Origin: Nostocoides_A vanveenii
GTDB taxonomy: Bacteria; Actinomycetota; Actinomycetes; Actinomycetales; Dermatophilaceae
DNA length: 64,000 nt
NCBI RefSeq assembly: GCF_039531165.1
Contig: NZ_BAAAPN010000105.1
Span: 28,644 to 92,643, forward strand
Direction: 5' to 3'
A program made the position numbers and the translations under genes. Within the stretch, counting starts at the first letter, position 1; each line of letters opens with the position of its first letter. The notes beneath the pieces are model-generated. The model was not told the origin of the DNA and did no database searches. It saw nothing but the letters and a program-made list of their open reading frames with translations. This document shows positions 1 to 8,896 of this stretch, in pieces.

Positions 1-1227
1 CAAGTCAACAAGTTTCTCTATCGCCGCGGCGGGGCCGAGGGCTATCTGCTCGATCTCGCGGACCTCCAGCGAGCCCAGGGACATCACGTGGAGTACTTCG
101 GGATGTCCTATCCCGAGAACCTGCCGATGCGGTATGCCGATCACTTCCCCTCGCGGGTCGACTTCGAGCCCGCTCCCGAGGCGTTGAGCAAGCGGGTCGA
201 GCTTGTCGGGCGAATGCTCTGGTCCCGCTCAGCGGCCTCGGGCATCGCCGAGGTGATCGCCGACTTCCGGCCCGACGTCGTGCACTGCCACAACATCTAC
301 CACCAGCTCTCGCCGTCCATCCTGCGCGCGTGCGCCGCGGCCGGGGTGCCCGTCGTGATGACCCTGCACGACTACAAGCTGGCCTGCCCCACCTACCAAT
401 TCCTCGACAAGGGCGAGATCTGCACCGCCTGCGTCACCGGCGGCGTGATCCAAGCTCTCAAGCGGCGCTGCAAGGACGGCTCGCTGGCAGCCAGCGGCAT
501 CGCGGCACTGGAGGTCGGAGCGCACCGGACCCTGCGGGCATACGGTCCGGTCTCGACCTTCCTGTGTCCGAGCGTCTTCCTGCGTGACCAGATGGCCGCT
601 GCCGGGATCGCGCCGGAGAAGTTGCTGCACCTGGACAACTTCACCGACACCGATGTCCCGGTGCGCACCGAGCCGGGAACGGGCGTGCTCTTTGCCGGGC
701 GGCTCTCGCACGAGAAGGGCGTCGACGTGCTCATCGACGCGATGCCGGTGCTCGCCGCCGAGACTCCCGGGGCGGTTCTCGACGTCGTCGGCGACGGGCC
801 GGACCGGGCCGAGCTGGAGGAGCGGGCGGCCCGGGTCGCTCCGGGCCTGGTGCGCTTCCACGGCCGGGTCAGCGCCGACGAGGTCCGCGCCCGGCTGCGC
901 GCCGCTGCTGTCAGCGCGGTGCCGTCGCGGTGGTATGAGAACCAGCCGTTGTCGGTCCTAGAAGCGTTCGCCAGCGGGGTGCCCGTGGTGGCCAGCGCGC
1001 TCGGTGGGCTGACGGACTTGGTCACTCCGGGTGTCGACGGGGATCTCGTCCCGGCCGAGGACCCGGCGGCACTGGCTCTCGCCTTGCGTCCCTACCTGTC
1101 CGACCCGCAGTATTCACTCCGGCACGGCGCATCCGCGCGCGAGCGGGCGCTGCGGCGACACGCGCCCGCGGAACACGCGGAGCGGATCGCGCGCGTGTAC
1201 GAGGAAGCCGTCACCAGGAGGGTGTAG
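1..1227 (+). CDS. GT4 glycosyltransferase, N-terminus cut by window edge
   Basis: Retaining glycosyltransferase of the GT-B fold, GT4 family, transferring a sugar from an activated donor to an acceptor that cannot be deduced; cell-envelope or exopolysaccharide synthesis is likely. The frame is open from base 1 and the first codons read NKFLYRRGGAEGYLLDLA, typical of the N-terminal strand and acceptor-binding loop of this family, so the true start lies just outside the window and the ATG at 88 is internal. The C-terminal half has the donor-site signatures GRLSHEKGVDVLIDA and, near the end, ENQPLSVLEAFASGVPVV containing the EX7E motif. It abuts a second GT4 gene with no gap, so the two are probably co-transcribed and act on the same polysaccharide. 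Confidence 0.85.
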   Translation, partial: QVNKFLYRRGGAEGYLLDLADLQRAQGHHVEYFGMSYPENLPMRYADHFPSRVDFEPAPEALSKRVELVGRMLWSRSAASGIAEVIADFRPDVVHCHNIYHQLSPSILRACAAAGVPVVMTLHDYKLACPTYQFLDKGEICTACVTGGVIQALKRRCKDGSLAASGIAALEVGAHRTLRAYGPVSTFLCPSVFLRDQMAAAGIAPEKLLHLDNFTDTDVPVRTEPGTGVLFAGRLSHEKGVDVLIDAMPVLAAETPGAVLDVVGDGPDRAELEERAARVAPGLVRFHGRVSADEVRARLRAAAVSAVPSRWYENQPLSVLEAFASGVPVVASALGGLTDLVTPGVDGDLVPAEDPAALALALRPYLSDPQYSLRHGASARERALRRHAPAEHAERIARVYEEAVTRRV

Positions 1228-2391
1228 ATGCGTATCGCAATGGTCGGGCTGCGGGGCCTGCCGGCGACCTTCGGCGGGATCGAGAAGCACGTCGAGGAGT
1301 TGGGGTGGCGGCTGGCCGAACGCGGTCACGAGGTGAGCGTCTTCTGCCGGCCGAACTATGCCGGTGACCTCGACCTGCCCACCGAGTTCGACTACGTCGC
1401 TCCCGTGGGCCGCCGGCCTGGACGGTACCGCGGGATGATCCTGCGCAACCTGCCGACGGTGGAAGGCAAGGGCGTGGAGGCCTTCGTGCACAGCGGCCTG
1501 GCCGCGGCCAGCACCGTCGGGCGCGGCTTCGACGTGGTCCACTTCCACGCCCTCGGGCCGGGCCTGTTCGCGCCCATCCCGAAGTTCCTCACGGGAGCCG
1601 GGGTGGTGCAGACCATCCACGGCCTCGATGACGAGCGGTCCAAGTGGGGCGGGCTCGGCTCTCGCCTATTGCAAGCCGGCCGGTGGGTCTCGACGCGGGT
1701 CCCCGACGAGGTCGTCGTGGTGTCTCGGGAGTTGGGCCGGGTCTATTCCGAGCGCCACCACCGGGCAACCGTCTACATCCCCAATGGTGCGCCCACCGTG
1801 ACCCCGGTGGCTCCGGGGGCGACCCTTGCCCGCTTCGGGCTGGAACCGGGCCGCTATGTCCTGTTTGTCGGCCGCCTGGTGCCCGAGAAGCGCCCCGATC
1901 TGCTGATTCGCGCCTTCCGCGAGGTGCCCGGCGATGCGCGCCTGGTGATCGTCGGCGACACGGCGAACACCCGCGGCTACACCGGCGAACTGAAGAAGCT
2001 CGCGGCGGCCGACGCGCGCGTGGTGATGACCGGCTACCTCTTCGGCGCCGATCTCGCTCAGGTGATGACCTCGGCCGGGGTCTTCGTCCAGCCGAGCACG
2101 CTGGAAGGCCTGCCGATCACGCTGCTTGAGGCCGCGGCATACGAGCGGCCCGTGGTGGTCAGCGACATCCCCCCGCACCTCGAGGTCGTCGGCGCGTCCG
2201 CGCGGGGGCACCGGGTCTTCTCGGACGGCTCCCAGAACGACCTCACCGAGGCCATCACCGCCGAACTCGCCGACCCCGCGGGTGGGGCGGACGGCGGTCG
2301 CGAACTGGCCAAGGCGGTCCGCGCCCACTACGACTGGGACGCGGCGACCGACCAACTCATCGAGGTGTACCGGCGTGCCGGCCGCCGGTGA
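1228..2391 (+). CDS. GT4 glycosyltransferase
   Basis: Second GT4 glycosyltransferase of the pair, 387 residues, the usual length. The N-terminus MRIAMVGLRGLPATFGGIEK is the glycine-rich nucleotide-sugar loop region seen in rhamnosyl- and other GT4 transferases. The C-terminal donor domain shows FVGRLVPEKRPDLLIRA and the EX7E segment EGLPITLLEAAAYERPVVVS. The ATG lies directly after the upstream stop and is preceded by AGGAGG (1216-1221), which fixes the start. Sugar and acceptor are unknown. The following gene, pth, is housekeeping and 21 bases away, so the transferases may be read into the pth-mfd group, but functional linkage is not implied. Confidence 0.85.
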   Translation: MRIAMVGLRGLPATFGGIEKHVEELGWRLAERGHEVSVFCRPNYAGDLDLPTEFDYVAPVGRRPGRYRGMILRNLPTVEGKGVEAFVHSGLAAASTVGRGFDVVHFHALGPGLFAPIPKFLTGAGVVQTIHGLDDERSKWGGLGSRLLQAGRWVSTRVPDEVVVVSRELGRVYSERHHRATVYIPNGAPTVTPVAPGATLARFGLEPGRYVLFVGRLVPEKRPDLLIRAFREVPGDARLVIVGDTANTRGYTGELKKLAAADARVVMTGYLFGADLAQVMTSAGVFVQPSTLEGLPITLLEAAAYERPVVVSDIPPHLEVVGASARGHRVFSDGSQNDLTEAITAELADPAGGADGGRELAKAVRAHYDWDAATDQLIEVYRRAGRR

Positions 2392-2412
2392 CCTCGGCCG
2401 GGGCTTGCCGGG

Positions 2413-3009
2413 ATGAGCGCATCGGACCCGTGGCTGATCGTGGGGCTGGGCAACCCCGGCCAGCGGTATGCCCGCAATCGTCACAATGTCGGTGCCCACG
2501 TCATCGACGACCTCGCCACACGACACCGGGTGACCCTGGGCAGCCACAAGGGGGGCGCGTCCGCGGCGCGGATTCACGTGCCGGGGCCGGGCGGCATACC
2601 GGCTGTACTGGCGGTGCCCACCTCGTTCATGAACGTCTCGGGGCCGCCGGTGCGTGACCTGGCGAGCTTCTACAAGATCCCGGCCGAGCGCATCGTGGTC
2701 ATCCACGACGAGCTTGACATCGACTTCGGCCGCATCCGCCTCAAGCGCGGGGGCGGGGAGGGCGGCCACAACGGCCTGCGGTCGATCACGGCGAGCCTCG
2801 GCACTAAGGACTACTACCGGGTGCGCGTCGGCATCGGCCGGCCACCCGGGCGGATGGACGCCGCCGACTTTGTCCTGCGCGACTTCGACCGCCAGGAGGT
2901 GCCGGAGATCGCCGTGAGCGTGGTCGAGGCCGGCGACGCGGTCGAGCTTCTTGTCGGCGAGGGGCTGCTCGCCGCCCAACAGCGGTTTCACGCGCCGGGG
3001 CCCGTATGA
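2413..3009 (+). CDS. pth: Peptidyl-tRNA hydrolase
   Basis: Hydrolyses the ester bond of peptidyl-tRNA dropped from stalled ribosomes, recycling tRNA in the cytoplasm. At 198 residues it is the normal family length. The family signature GLGNPGQRYARNRHNVG is near residue 11 and contains the catalytic His and substrate-binding Asn; IHDELDIDFG supplies the catalytic Asp, and GGGEGGHNGLRSI the conserved loop. Its stop overlaps the mfd start by 4 bases (ATGA), a translationally coupled arrangement common in actinobacteria. The ATG at 2413 puts the start 12 residues before the signature, as in homologues. Confidence 0.96.
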   Translation: MSASDPWLIVGLGNPGQRYARNRHNVGAHVIDDLATRHRVTLGSHKGGASAARIHVPGPGGIPAVLAVPTSFMNVSGPPVRDLASFYKIPAERIVVIHDELDIDFGRIRLKRGGGEGGHNGLRSITASLGTKDYYRVRVGIGRPPGRMDAADFVLRDFDRQEVPEIAVSVVEAGDAVELLVGEGLLAAQQRFHAPGPV

Positions 3010-6000
3010 CGCTGGCACCCCTTCTCCCACTGCTCGCCGGTGACGCCTCAGTCGCCGCCGCGCTCGCCGCGCTCGGCACCGACCCGCGCGCCGAGGTCGC
3101 CCTGCCCCGGGGCGTCCGGGCGCCCCTGCTCGCGCTGGCCGCCAGCGACCGGCCGGTGGTTTTGGCCGTGACCGCGACGGCACGCGAGGCCGAGGACCTG
3201 GCCGCCGCGCTCGCGAGCTATCTGCCAGCCGAGACGGTCGCGACCTTCCCGAGCTGGGAGACGCTGCCGCACGAGCGGCTCTCGCCGCGCAGCGACACGG
3301 TCGGCCGCCGCCTGGCTGTCCTGCGCCGGCTCGCGCACCCGGTGGCCGATGACCCGGCGTTGGGGCCGATCCGTGTGCTGACCTGCTCGGTGCGCGCGCT
3401 TCTGCAGCCGATCGCCGTGGGTCTGGGCGAGTTGGTGCCGGTCGCCCTGCACGCGGGCGACAACCGCGCGCTCGAACTCGTGGCCGAGGATCTCGCCGCC
3501 GCGGCCTATACCCGCACCGACCTGGTCGAACGCCGCGGCGAGTTCGCGGTGCGCGGCGGCATTCTCGACGTCTTCCCGCCCACCGAGGAGCACCCGCTGC
3601 GCGTGGAGTTCTGGGGCGACACCGTCGAGGAGATCCGCTGGTTCAGGGTGGCCGACCAGCGCAGCCTGGAGATCGCCAGCCACGGCCTGTGGGCGCCGCC
3701 GTGCCGCGAGGTGCTGCTCACGGAGGCGGTCCGAGCTCGGGCCGCGGACCTGGCCCCGCAGTTGCCGGGCGTGCGCGATCTGCTGGAGAAGGTCGCCGAG
3801 GGCATCGCTGTCGAGGGCATGGAGTCGCTGGCCCCGGCGCTGGTCGAAGGCATGCAGCCGCTCGTCGACATCCTCCCTGAGCGGGCGGCCGTGGCCATCG
3901 TCGATCCCGAGCGCTGCCGGGCCCGCGCGCACGATCTGGTCGCCACGAGCGAGGAGTTCCTGCAAGCGTCCTGGAGCAATGCGGCCGCCGGCAACGCCGT
4001 GCCGATCGACCTGCTGGGCGTGCTCGGCCTGGCGTCCTACTGGACCCTGCCGCAGGCGCGCGACCACGCGCTCGCCGCCGGCACCGGCTGGTGGAGCCTG
4101 GGCGGCTTCGACGCCGACGACGAACTCGCGGCCTTCGGGGCCGAGGACACGCCGACCGCGCGGATCGAGGCGGTGGAGGCCACGGCATACCGGGGTCGGA
4201 CCGAGGACGCGGTCGCCGACATCGCGGCCCTCGTGGCCGACGGCTGGCGGGTCCAGATCGTCACGGAGGGACCGGGCCTGGCGGGCCGCGTCGGTGAGGT
4301 GCTGGGGGAGCGCGGGATCGCGACCCGGCAGTCGGCCGTGCCGGAGGTGGGCATCGTTGCGGTGAGCACGGGCAGCGTGGGGCCGGGCTTCCGGCTCACC
4401 GACGGCGCCATCGCGGTGATCACCGAGACCGACCTGATGGGCACCGCTGCGGGTGGCGGATCGACCAAGGACATGAGACGGATGCCGTCGCGGCGCCGCG
4501 CTCAGGTCGACCCGCTCCAACTGCGCCCCGGCGACTATGTCGTGCACGAGCAGCATGGTGTCGGCCGCTTCGTCGAGATGATGCAGCGGACCGTCGCGGG
4601 GGCGACGCGCGAATATCTCGTCATTGAATACGCCTCGTCCAAGCGGGGCCAGCCGGCCGATCGTCTCTTCGTGCCCACCGACCAGCTCGACCAGGTCACC
4701 CGGTATGTCGGCGGCGAGGCACCCACCATCAACCGCCTCGGCGGCTCGGACTGGCAGCAGACCAAGCAGCGGGCGCGCAAGTACGTCCGGCAGATCGCGG
4801 CCGAGTTGATCCGGCTCTACAGCGCGCGGATGGCGACGGCGGGCCACGCCTTCGGCCCGGATACGCCCTGGCAGCGGGAGCTCGAGGACGCCTTCGCCTA
4901 TGCCGAGACCCCTGACCAGCTCTCCTCGATCGACGAGGTCAAGGCCGACATGGAACGTCCGGTCCCGATGGACCGGCTGATCTGTGGCGACGTTGGTTAC
5001 GGCAAGACCGAGATCGCCGTCCGCGCGGCCTTCAAGGCGATCCAGGACGGCAAGCAGGTCGCCGTCTTGGTGCCTACGACCTTGCTCGTTCAGCAGCACC
5101 TCAACACCTTCAGCGAGCGGTATGCCGGCTTCCCCGTCGTCGTGCACGCCCTCTCCCGCTTCCAGAGCGACCGCGAGGCGCGGGCGGTTCTCGCCGGCCT
5201 TGCGGACGGCTCCATCGACCTGGTTATCGGCACCCACCGGCTGCTCGGCTCGGAGGTCCGCTTCAAGGATCTCGGCCTGGTCGTCGTCGATGAGGAGCAA
5301 CGCTTCGGCGTCGAGCACAAGGAGCAACTCAAGGCGCTGCGGACCGCTGTCGACGTGCTCTCGATGTCGGCCACGCCGATCCCGCGCACGCTGGAGATGG
5401 CCGTCACCGGGATCCGCGAGATGTCCACTCTCGCAACGCCACCGGAGGAGCGGCACCCGATCCTGACCTTCGTCGGCGGTTATGACGAGAAGCAGATCAC
5501 CGCGGCCATCCGGCGCGAGTTGCTGCGCGACGGCCAGGTCTTCTATGTCCACAACAAGGTCTCGACCATCGAGCGCGCCGCCGCCCGGCTGCGCGAGCTG
5601 ATCCCCGAGGCGCGCATCGCCACCGCCCACGGCAAGATGGGCGAACACCGGCTCGAAAAGGTCGTCGTCGACTTCTGGGAGCGCGAGTTCGACGTGCTCG
5701 TGTGCACCACCATCGTCGAAACCGGCCTGGACATCTCCAATGCCAACACCCTGATCGTCGAGCGCGCCGATCAACTCGGCCTCGCGCAGCTGCACCAGCT
5801 GCGCGGCCGGGTCGGACGGGGCCGCGAACGGGCATACGCCTATTTCCTCTATCCGCCCGAGAACCCGCTGACCGAGACGGCGATCGAGCGGCTGCAGACC
5901 ATCGCCGCGAACACCGACCTCGGCGCCGGCATGCAGGTGGCGATGAAGGACCTGGAGATCCGCGGCGCTGGCAATCTGCTCGGCGGCGAGCAGTCCGGCC

Positions 6001-6620
6001 ATATCGCCGGAGTCGGTTTCGACCTCTATGTCCGCCTCGTCGGCGAGGCGGTCTCCGCCTTCCGGGGCGAGCAGGAGGAGCCCGTCACCGAGTTGAGCAT
6101 CGAGTTGCCCGTCGACGCCCACTTGCCGCACACCTATCTCCCGGGGGAGCGGCTGCGGCTAGAGGCCTACAAGAAGCTCGCCGCGGTGACCTCCGAGGCC
6201 GAACTGGCCGAGGTGAGCGCCGAGCTGGTCGACCGGTATGGGCCGCTGCCCGAGCCGGTCTCGAATCTGGTGGCCGTCGCGCGCCTGCGCATCCTCGCCC
6301 GGCAGGCTGGGGTCGCCGAGATCGCCGTTCAGGGCACGAATGTGCGCTTCGCGCCGGTCACGCTGCGCGATAGCCAGCAGTTGCGCCTGCAGCGTCTCTA
6401 CCCGAAGTCGCTGTACAAAGATGGAATCCGTACGATGCTGGTGCCGAAGCCGATGACGGCTCGCGTGGGTGGCAAGCCCCTGCGTGACCTCGCGGTGCTG
6501 GCCTGGGCGAGCGACTTGATTCGCGCGGTCTTGCTGGACGAGATCGGCGTGTCGGGACGGGTGGCACAGGAGAGCGCCGGGCCGCAGGTGACCCGCAGCA
6601 ACGAGAGAAGGAACCGATGA
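3006..6620 (+). CDS. mfd: Transcription-repair coupling factor Mfd
   Basis: ATP-driven translocase that removes RNA polymerase stalled at DNA damage and recruits UvrA to the template strand. 1,204 residues, full length. The N-terminal third is UvrB-like (FPSWETLPHERLSPRSDT; VRGGILDVFPP). A CarD/RID-type RNA polymerase-interacting segment follows near residue 505 (GDYVVHEQHGVGRF). The helicase core has Walker A GDVGYGKTEIA near residue 661 and motif II VVDEEQRFG near 762, then the translocation motif and motif VI QLRGRVGRG. A C-terminal TRCF domain closes the protein. It overlaps pth upstream and a lipoprotein gene downstream by 4 bases each, so the three form one transcript. No defect seen. 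Confidence 0.97.
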   Translation: MTLAPLLPLLAGDASVAAALAALGTDPRAEVALPRGVRAPLLALAASDRPVVLAVTATAREAEDLAAALASYLPAETVATFPSWETLPHERLSPRSDTVGRRLAVLRRLAHPVADDPALGPIRVLTCSVRALLQPIAVGLGELVPVALHAGDNRALELVAEDLAAAAYTRTDLVERRGEFAVRGGILDVFPPTEEHPLRVEFWGDTVEEIRWFRVADQRSLEIASHGLWAPPCREVLLTEAVRARAADLAPQLPGVRDLLEKVAEGIAVEGMESLAPALVEGMQPLVDILPERAAVAIVDPERCRARAHDLVATSEEFLQASWSNAAAGNAVPIDLLGVLGLASYWTLPQARDHALAAGTGWWSLGGFDADDELAAFGAEDTPTARIEAVEATAYRGRTEDAVADIAALVADGWRVQIVTEGPGLAGRVGEVLGERGIATRQSAVPEVGIVAVSTGSVGPGFRLTDGAIAVITETDLMGTAAGGGSTKDMRRMPSRRRAQVDPLQLRPGDYVVHEQHGVGRFVEMMQRTVAGATREYLVIEYASSKRGQPADRLFVPTDQLDQVTRYVGGEAPTINRLGGSDWQQTKQRARKYVRQIAAELIRLYSARMATAGHAFGPDTPWQRELEDAFAYAETPDQLSSIDEVKADMERPVPMDRLICGDVGYGKTEIAVRAAFKAIQDGKQVAVLVPTTLLVQQHLNTFSERYAGFPVVVHALSRFQSDREARAVLAGLADGSIDLVIGTHRLLGSEVRFKDLGLVVVDEEQRFGVEHKEQLKALRTAVDVLSMSATPIPRTLEMAVTGIREMSTLATPPEERHPILTFVGGYDEKQITAAIRRELLRDGQVFYVHNKVSTIERAAARLRELIPEARIATAHGKMGEHRLEKVVVDFWEREFDVLVCTTIVETGLDISNANTLIVERADQLGLAQLHQLRGRVGRGRERAYAYFLYPPENPLTETAIERLQTIAANTDLGAGMQVAMKDLEIRGAGNLLGGEQSGHIAGVGFDLYVRLVGEAVSAFRGEQEEPVTELSIELPVDAHLPHTYLPGERLRLEAYKKLAAVTSEAELAEVSAELVDRYGPLPEPVSNLVAVARLRILARQAGVAEIAVQGTNVRFAPVTLRDSQQLRLQRLYPKSLYKDGIRTMLVPKPMTARVGGKPLRDLAVLAWASDLIRAVLLDEIGVSGRVAQESAGPQVTRSNERRNR

Positions 6621-7120
6621 CCATCAGCACCTCCCGCCGTGCTCGCGTCCGCGCGTCCGCTGCCGTCGCGGTCGGCGCCGCCGTGCTGCTGACCGGCTGC
6701 GGCCAGAGCGATGTTGCGGCCAAGGTCGGTGATCGGGTGATCTCCGAGAACGCCGCGCGCGTTGCGGCCGAGCAGATCCGTGCCAACTTCGATGCCGACA
6801 CCTTCGGCACCCCCGAAGCCGTCCGCTCACTGATCAGCGCGCCGCTGATCATCGCCGCAGGCGAGAAGGCCGGTATGCCGTTCAGCGTCGAGGCCGCCAA
6901 GGCCGCCTTCGCCAAGACGAGCGACCCCTCGCCCGAGGCCATCGAGTTGCTGCGCGCGAACTATGTGGCCTCGCAGATGCAGGGGCAGCCCGCCCTGTCC
7001 GAGGTCAGTGCCGAGTTGCTGAAGTCGAAGATCGTCATCAACCCGCGCTATGGCACCTGGGATGCCAAGACGGCGGACATCGTCGACTCGGCCCCGAACT
7101 GGCTCAAGGCGACCTCCTGA
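6617..7120 (+). CDS. SurA N-terminal-domain-like lipoprotein
   Basis: Predicted exported lipoprotein of 167 residues. The N-terminus has several Arg residues, a short Ala/Val-rich hydrophobic stretch and a lipobox LLTGC near residue 28, so the Cys should be acylated and the protein anchored on the outer face of the membrane. The mature part (AAKVGDRVISENAARVAAEQ) resembles the substrate-binding N-terminal domain of SurA/PrsA foldases, but no parvulin domain follows. Its position between mfd and mazG, overlapping mfd by 4 bases, is common in actinobacteria. A chaperone-like role in protein export is inference. Confidence 0.75.
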   Translation: MTISTSRRARVRASAAVAVGAAVLLTGCGQSDVAAKVGDRVISENAARVAAEQIRANFDADTFGTPEAVRSLISAPLIIAAGEKAGMPFSVEAAKAAFAKTSDPSPEAIELLRANYVASQMQGQPALSEVSAELLKSKIVINPRYGTWDAKTADIVDSAPNWLKATS

Positions 7121-7122
7121 TC

Positions 7123-7863
7123 GTGCCTGCGTCCGGCCTGACCCTGCTGCTGACCAGCGTGCGGGTCGCGCCCGGCCTGCTCACCCGCGATGCCTGGCGG
7201 GCGGTGGAGGTGGCCCGGGTGCTGGGTCGGGAGGACACCGAGCCGGTCGTCGAGGCAATGCGCGGCTGCGGCGTGGACGTGGAGTGCGTGGCGGTCGCGC
7301 CCCCGCAGTTGGCCCGGCTGCTCATCGACGCGGCCCGCGAACGCCCGGTGGTCTGGCTGACCAGCGCCGACGGTGACCCTGGCCTGACTGACGCCATCGC
7401 CGGCGAGGTGTCGGTGCTTAAGGACCCGCCCACGGTGGAGGTGATCGTCGGCTCGTACGACGTGCCCGGCTCGGCCCTGCTCGACGTCGTCGCCTGCATG
7501 GACCGGTTGCGCAGCCCGGGAGGCTGCCCGTGGGATGCTGCTCAGACCCATGAGACGCTCGCCCCCTATCTGACCGAGGAGGCCGCCGAGACGGTCGAGG
7601 CGATCGCGTCCGGGGATCGCAAGCACCTGATCGAGGAGCTCGGCGATGTGCTCCTGCAGGTCGCCTTCCATGCGCGGGTCGGCGAGGAGGACCCCACCGA
7701 CCCCTTCACGATCGACGATGTCGCGACCGGGCTGGTCGCCAAGCTGGTGCGCCGGCATCCGCATGTCTTCGCCGACGGCACAGCGAGCACGCCCGAGGAG
7801 GTCGAGGCCGCCTGGGCCGAGATCAAGGCCGCCGAGAAGGCCGCGAAGCCGGCTCAGGGGTAG
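7123..7863 (+). CDS. mazG: MazG nucleoside triphosphate pyrophosphohydrolase
   Basis: Hydrolyses nucleoside triphosphates, probably damaged or non-canonical ones, to monophosphate and pyrophosphate in the cytoplasm. The MazG domain lies in the C-terminal half: GGCPWDAAQTHETLAPYLTE followed by EAAETVEAI, and later EELGDVLLQVAFHA, which give the metal-binding ExxE12-28ExxD pattern. The first 120 residues are a poorly conserved extension like that of mycobacterial MazG. The start is GTG, two bases after the lipoprotein stop, so the gene belongs to the mfd transcript. 246 residues is within the actinobacterial range. Confidence 0.92.
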   Translation: MPASGLTLLLTSVRVAPGLLTRDAWRAVEVARVLGREDTEPVVEAMRGCGVDVECVAVAPPQLARLLIDAARERPVVWLTSADGDPGLTDAIAGEVSVLKDPPTVEVIVGSYDVPGSALLDVVACMDRLRSPGGCPWDAAQTHETLAPYLTEEAAETVEAIASGDRKHLIEELGDVLLQVAFHARVGEEDPTDPFTIDDVATGLVAKLVRRHPHVFADGTASTPEEVEAAWAEIKAAEKAAKPAQG

Positions 7864-7940
7864 CTCGCACCGGTCGAGAGTCGGCGACACGCGGGCCTGG
7901 GCGCCGCTGGCGCGGCGTGTCCCCGACGCTCGTCGGTGGA

Positions 7941-7946
7941 TAAGGT
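7941..7946 (+). promoter_or_regulatory. -10 element for leaderless psuK transcript
   Basis: TAAGGT lies 8 bases upstream of the ATG of the pfkB-type kinase. With the usual 6-8 base spacing to the transcription start, the mRNA would begin at or within one or two bases of the start codon. There is no Shine-Dalgarno sequence. No clear -35 box. Confidence 0.55.
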
Positions 7947-7954
7947 TGGGCCCC

Positions 7955-8896
7955 ATGTCCGCACGCGTCCTCAGTGTCGGTGGAGCGATCCTCGACGTGC
8001 TCTGCCTCAGCCACGACGACCCGATCCCGGGCACCTCCAACCCCGGCAGAATCACGACTGCGGCCGGTGGCGTAGCGCGCAATTTCGCCGAGAATCTCGC
8101 CCGCCTCGGCACGCCGGTCAGCCTCATCTCGGCTTTGGCCGACGACCCCGCCGGCATCGCCGTGCGGGCCCGCTGCGTCGATGCCGGCATCGACATGGAG
8201 CACGTCGTGGCGGCCGGCCACGGAACCGGCATCTACTCCGCCATCCTGACGCCTGATGGCGAACTCTCGGTCGCGATCTCGGACCTGGCAGCGACCGAGG
8301 AGATCACGCTCGACCAGACCGTCACGGCAACTGACCGGCTCTCTGCCCAGGACATCGTCTTCGTGGACGGCAACCTGCGGCCCGAGGTGGCCGAGGGGAT
8401 CCTGGCCGCCGCCCACCGAGCCGGAGCGCGCACCATCGCCGAGCCGGTCAGTGTGCCGAAGGCGCAGCGGCTCCGGGCCGCGCTCGTGGCCCAGCCGCCG
8501 TGGCTGGTCACCCCAAATATCGAGGAACTCGTCGCCCTGACCGGCGGGCCGGTCAACTATGCGCGCGTCGGTGAGTCCGCCGCCCGCCTGCTCGACCTCG
8601 GGGTCACCTATGTCTGGGTGCGGCTGGGCCGCTCCGGCAGCGCCCTGTCCTGGCGCGACGAGGCCGGCGAGGTCTCGTCGCTCGCCTTCGCTGCCCCGGT
8701 CGTCCCGGTGACCAATGTGACCGGGGCTGGCGACGCGATGACCGCGGGGTTCATCCACGCCCTGCTGCGCGGGAGCACGCCGGCGGCGGCCGCGGCATAC
8801 GGTCATATCGTCTCGGCACTCACCGTCGCGAGCGGGGAAGTCGTCCGCTCCGATCTGTCGGAGGCGCTGGTCGCCGCGAGCGGCGGGAGCCTGTGA
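7955..8896 (+). CDS. psuK: PfkB-family kinase, probable pseudouridine kinase
   Basis: Ribokinase-like (PfkB) sugar kinase of 313 residues. It opens with the PfkB strand SVGGAILDVLCL and ends with the catalytic anion-hole motif NVTGAGDAMTAGF, whose Asp is the catalytic base. The substrate assignment comes from context: the next gene, overlapping by 4 bases, is pseudouridine-5'-phosphate glycosidase, and the pair normally phosphorylates pseudouridine and then splits it to uracil and ribose-5-phosphate. This is a cytoplasmic salvage pathway for modified RNA nucleosides. The ATG at 7955 is favoured because it sits just after a -10 box with no leader. The kinase fold alone would not distinguish pseudouridine from other nucleosides or sugars. 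Confidence 0.85.
   Translation: MSARVLSVGGAILDVLCLSHDDPIPGTSNPGRITTAAGGVARNFAENLARLGTPVSLISALADDPAGIAVRARCVDAGIDMEHVVAAGHGTGIYSAILTPDGELSVAISDLAATEEITLDQTVTATDRLSAQDIVFVDGNLRPEVAEGILAAAHRAGARTIAEPVSVPKAQRLRAALVAQPPWLVTPNIEELVALTGGPVNYARVGESAARLLDLGVTYVWVRLGRSGSALSWRDEAGEVSSLAFAAPVVPVTNVTGAGDAMTAGFIHALLRGSTPAAAAAYGHIVSALTVASGEVVRSDLSEALVAASGGSL

Noticed and set aside
3048..6131. Very long minus-strand open frame opposite mfd
   Set aside because: Its translation is Asp/Arg/Gly/His-rich with no domain and mirrors mfd codons; it is a G+C-driven shadow.
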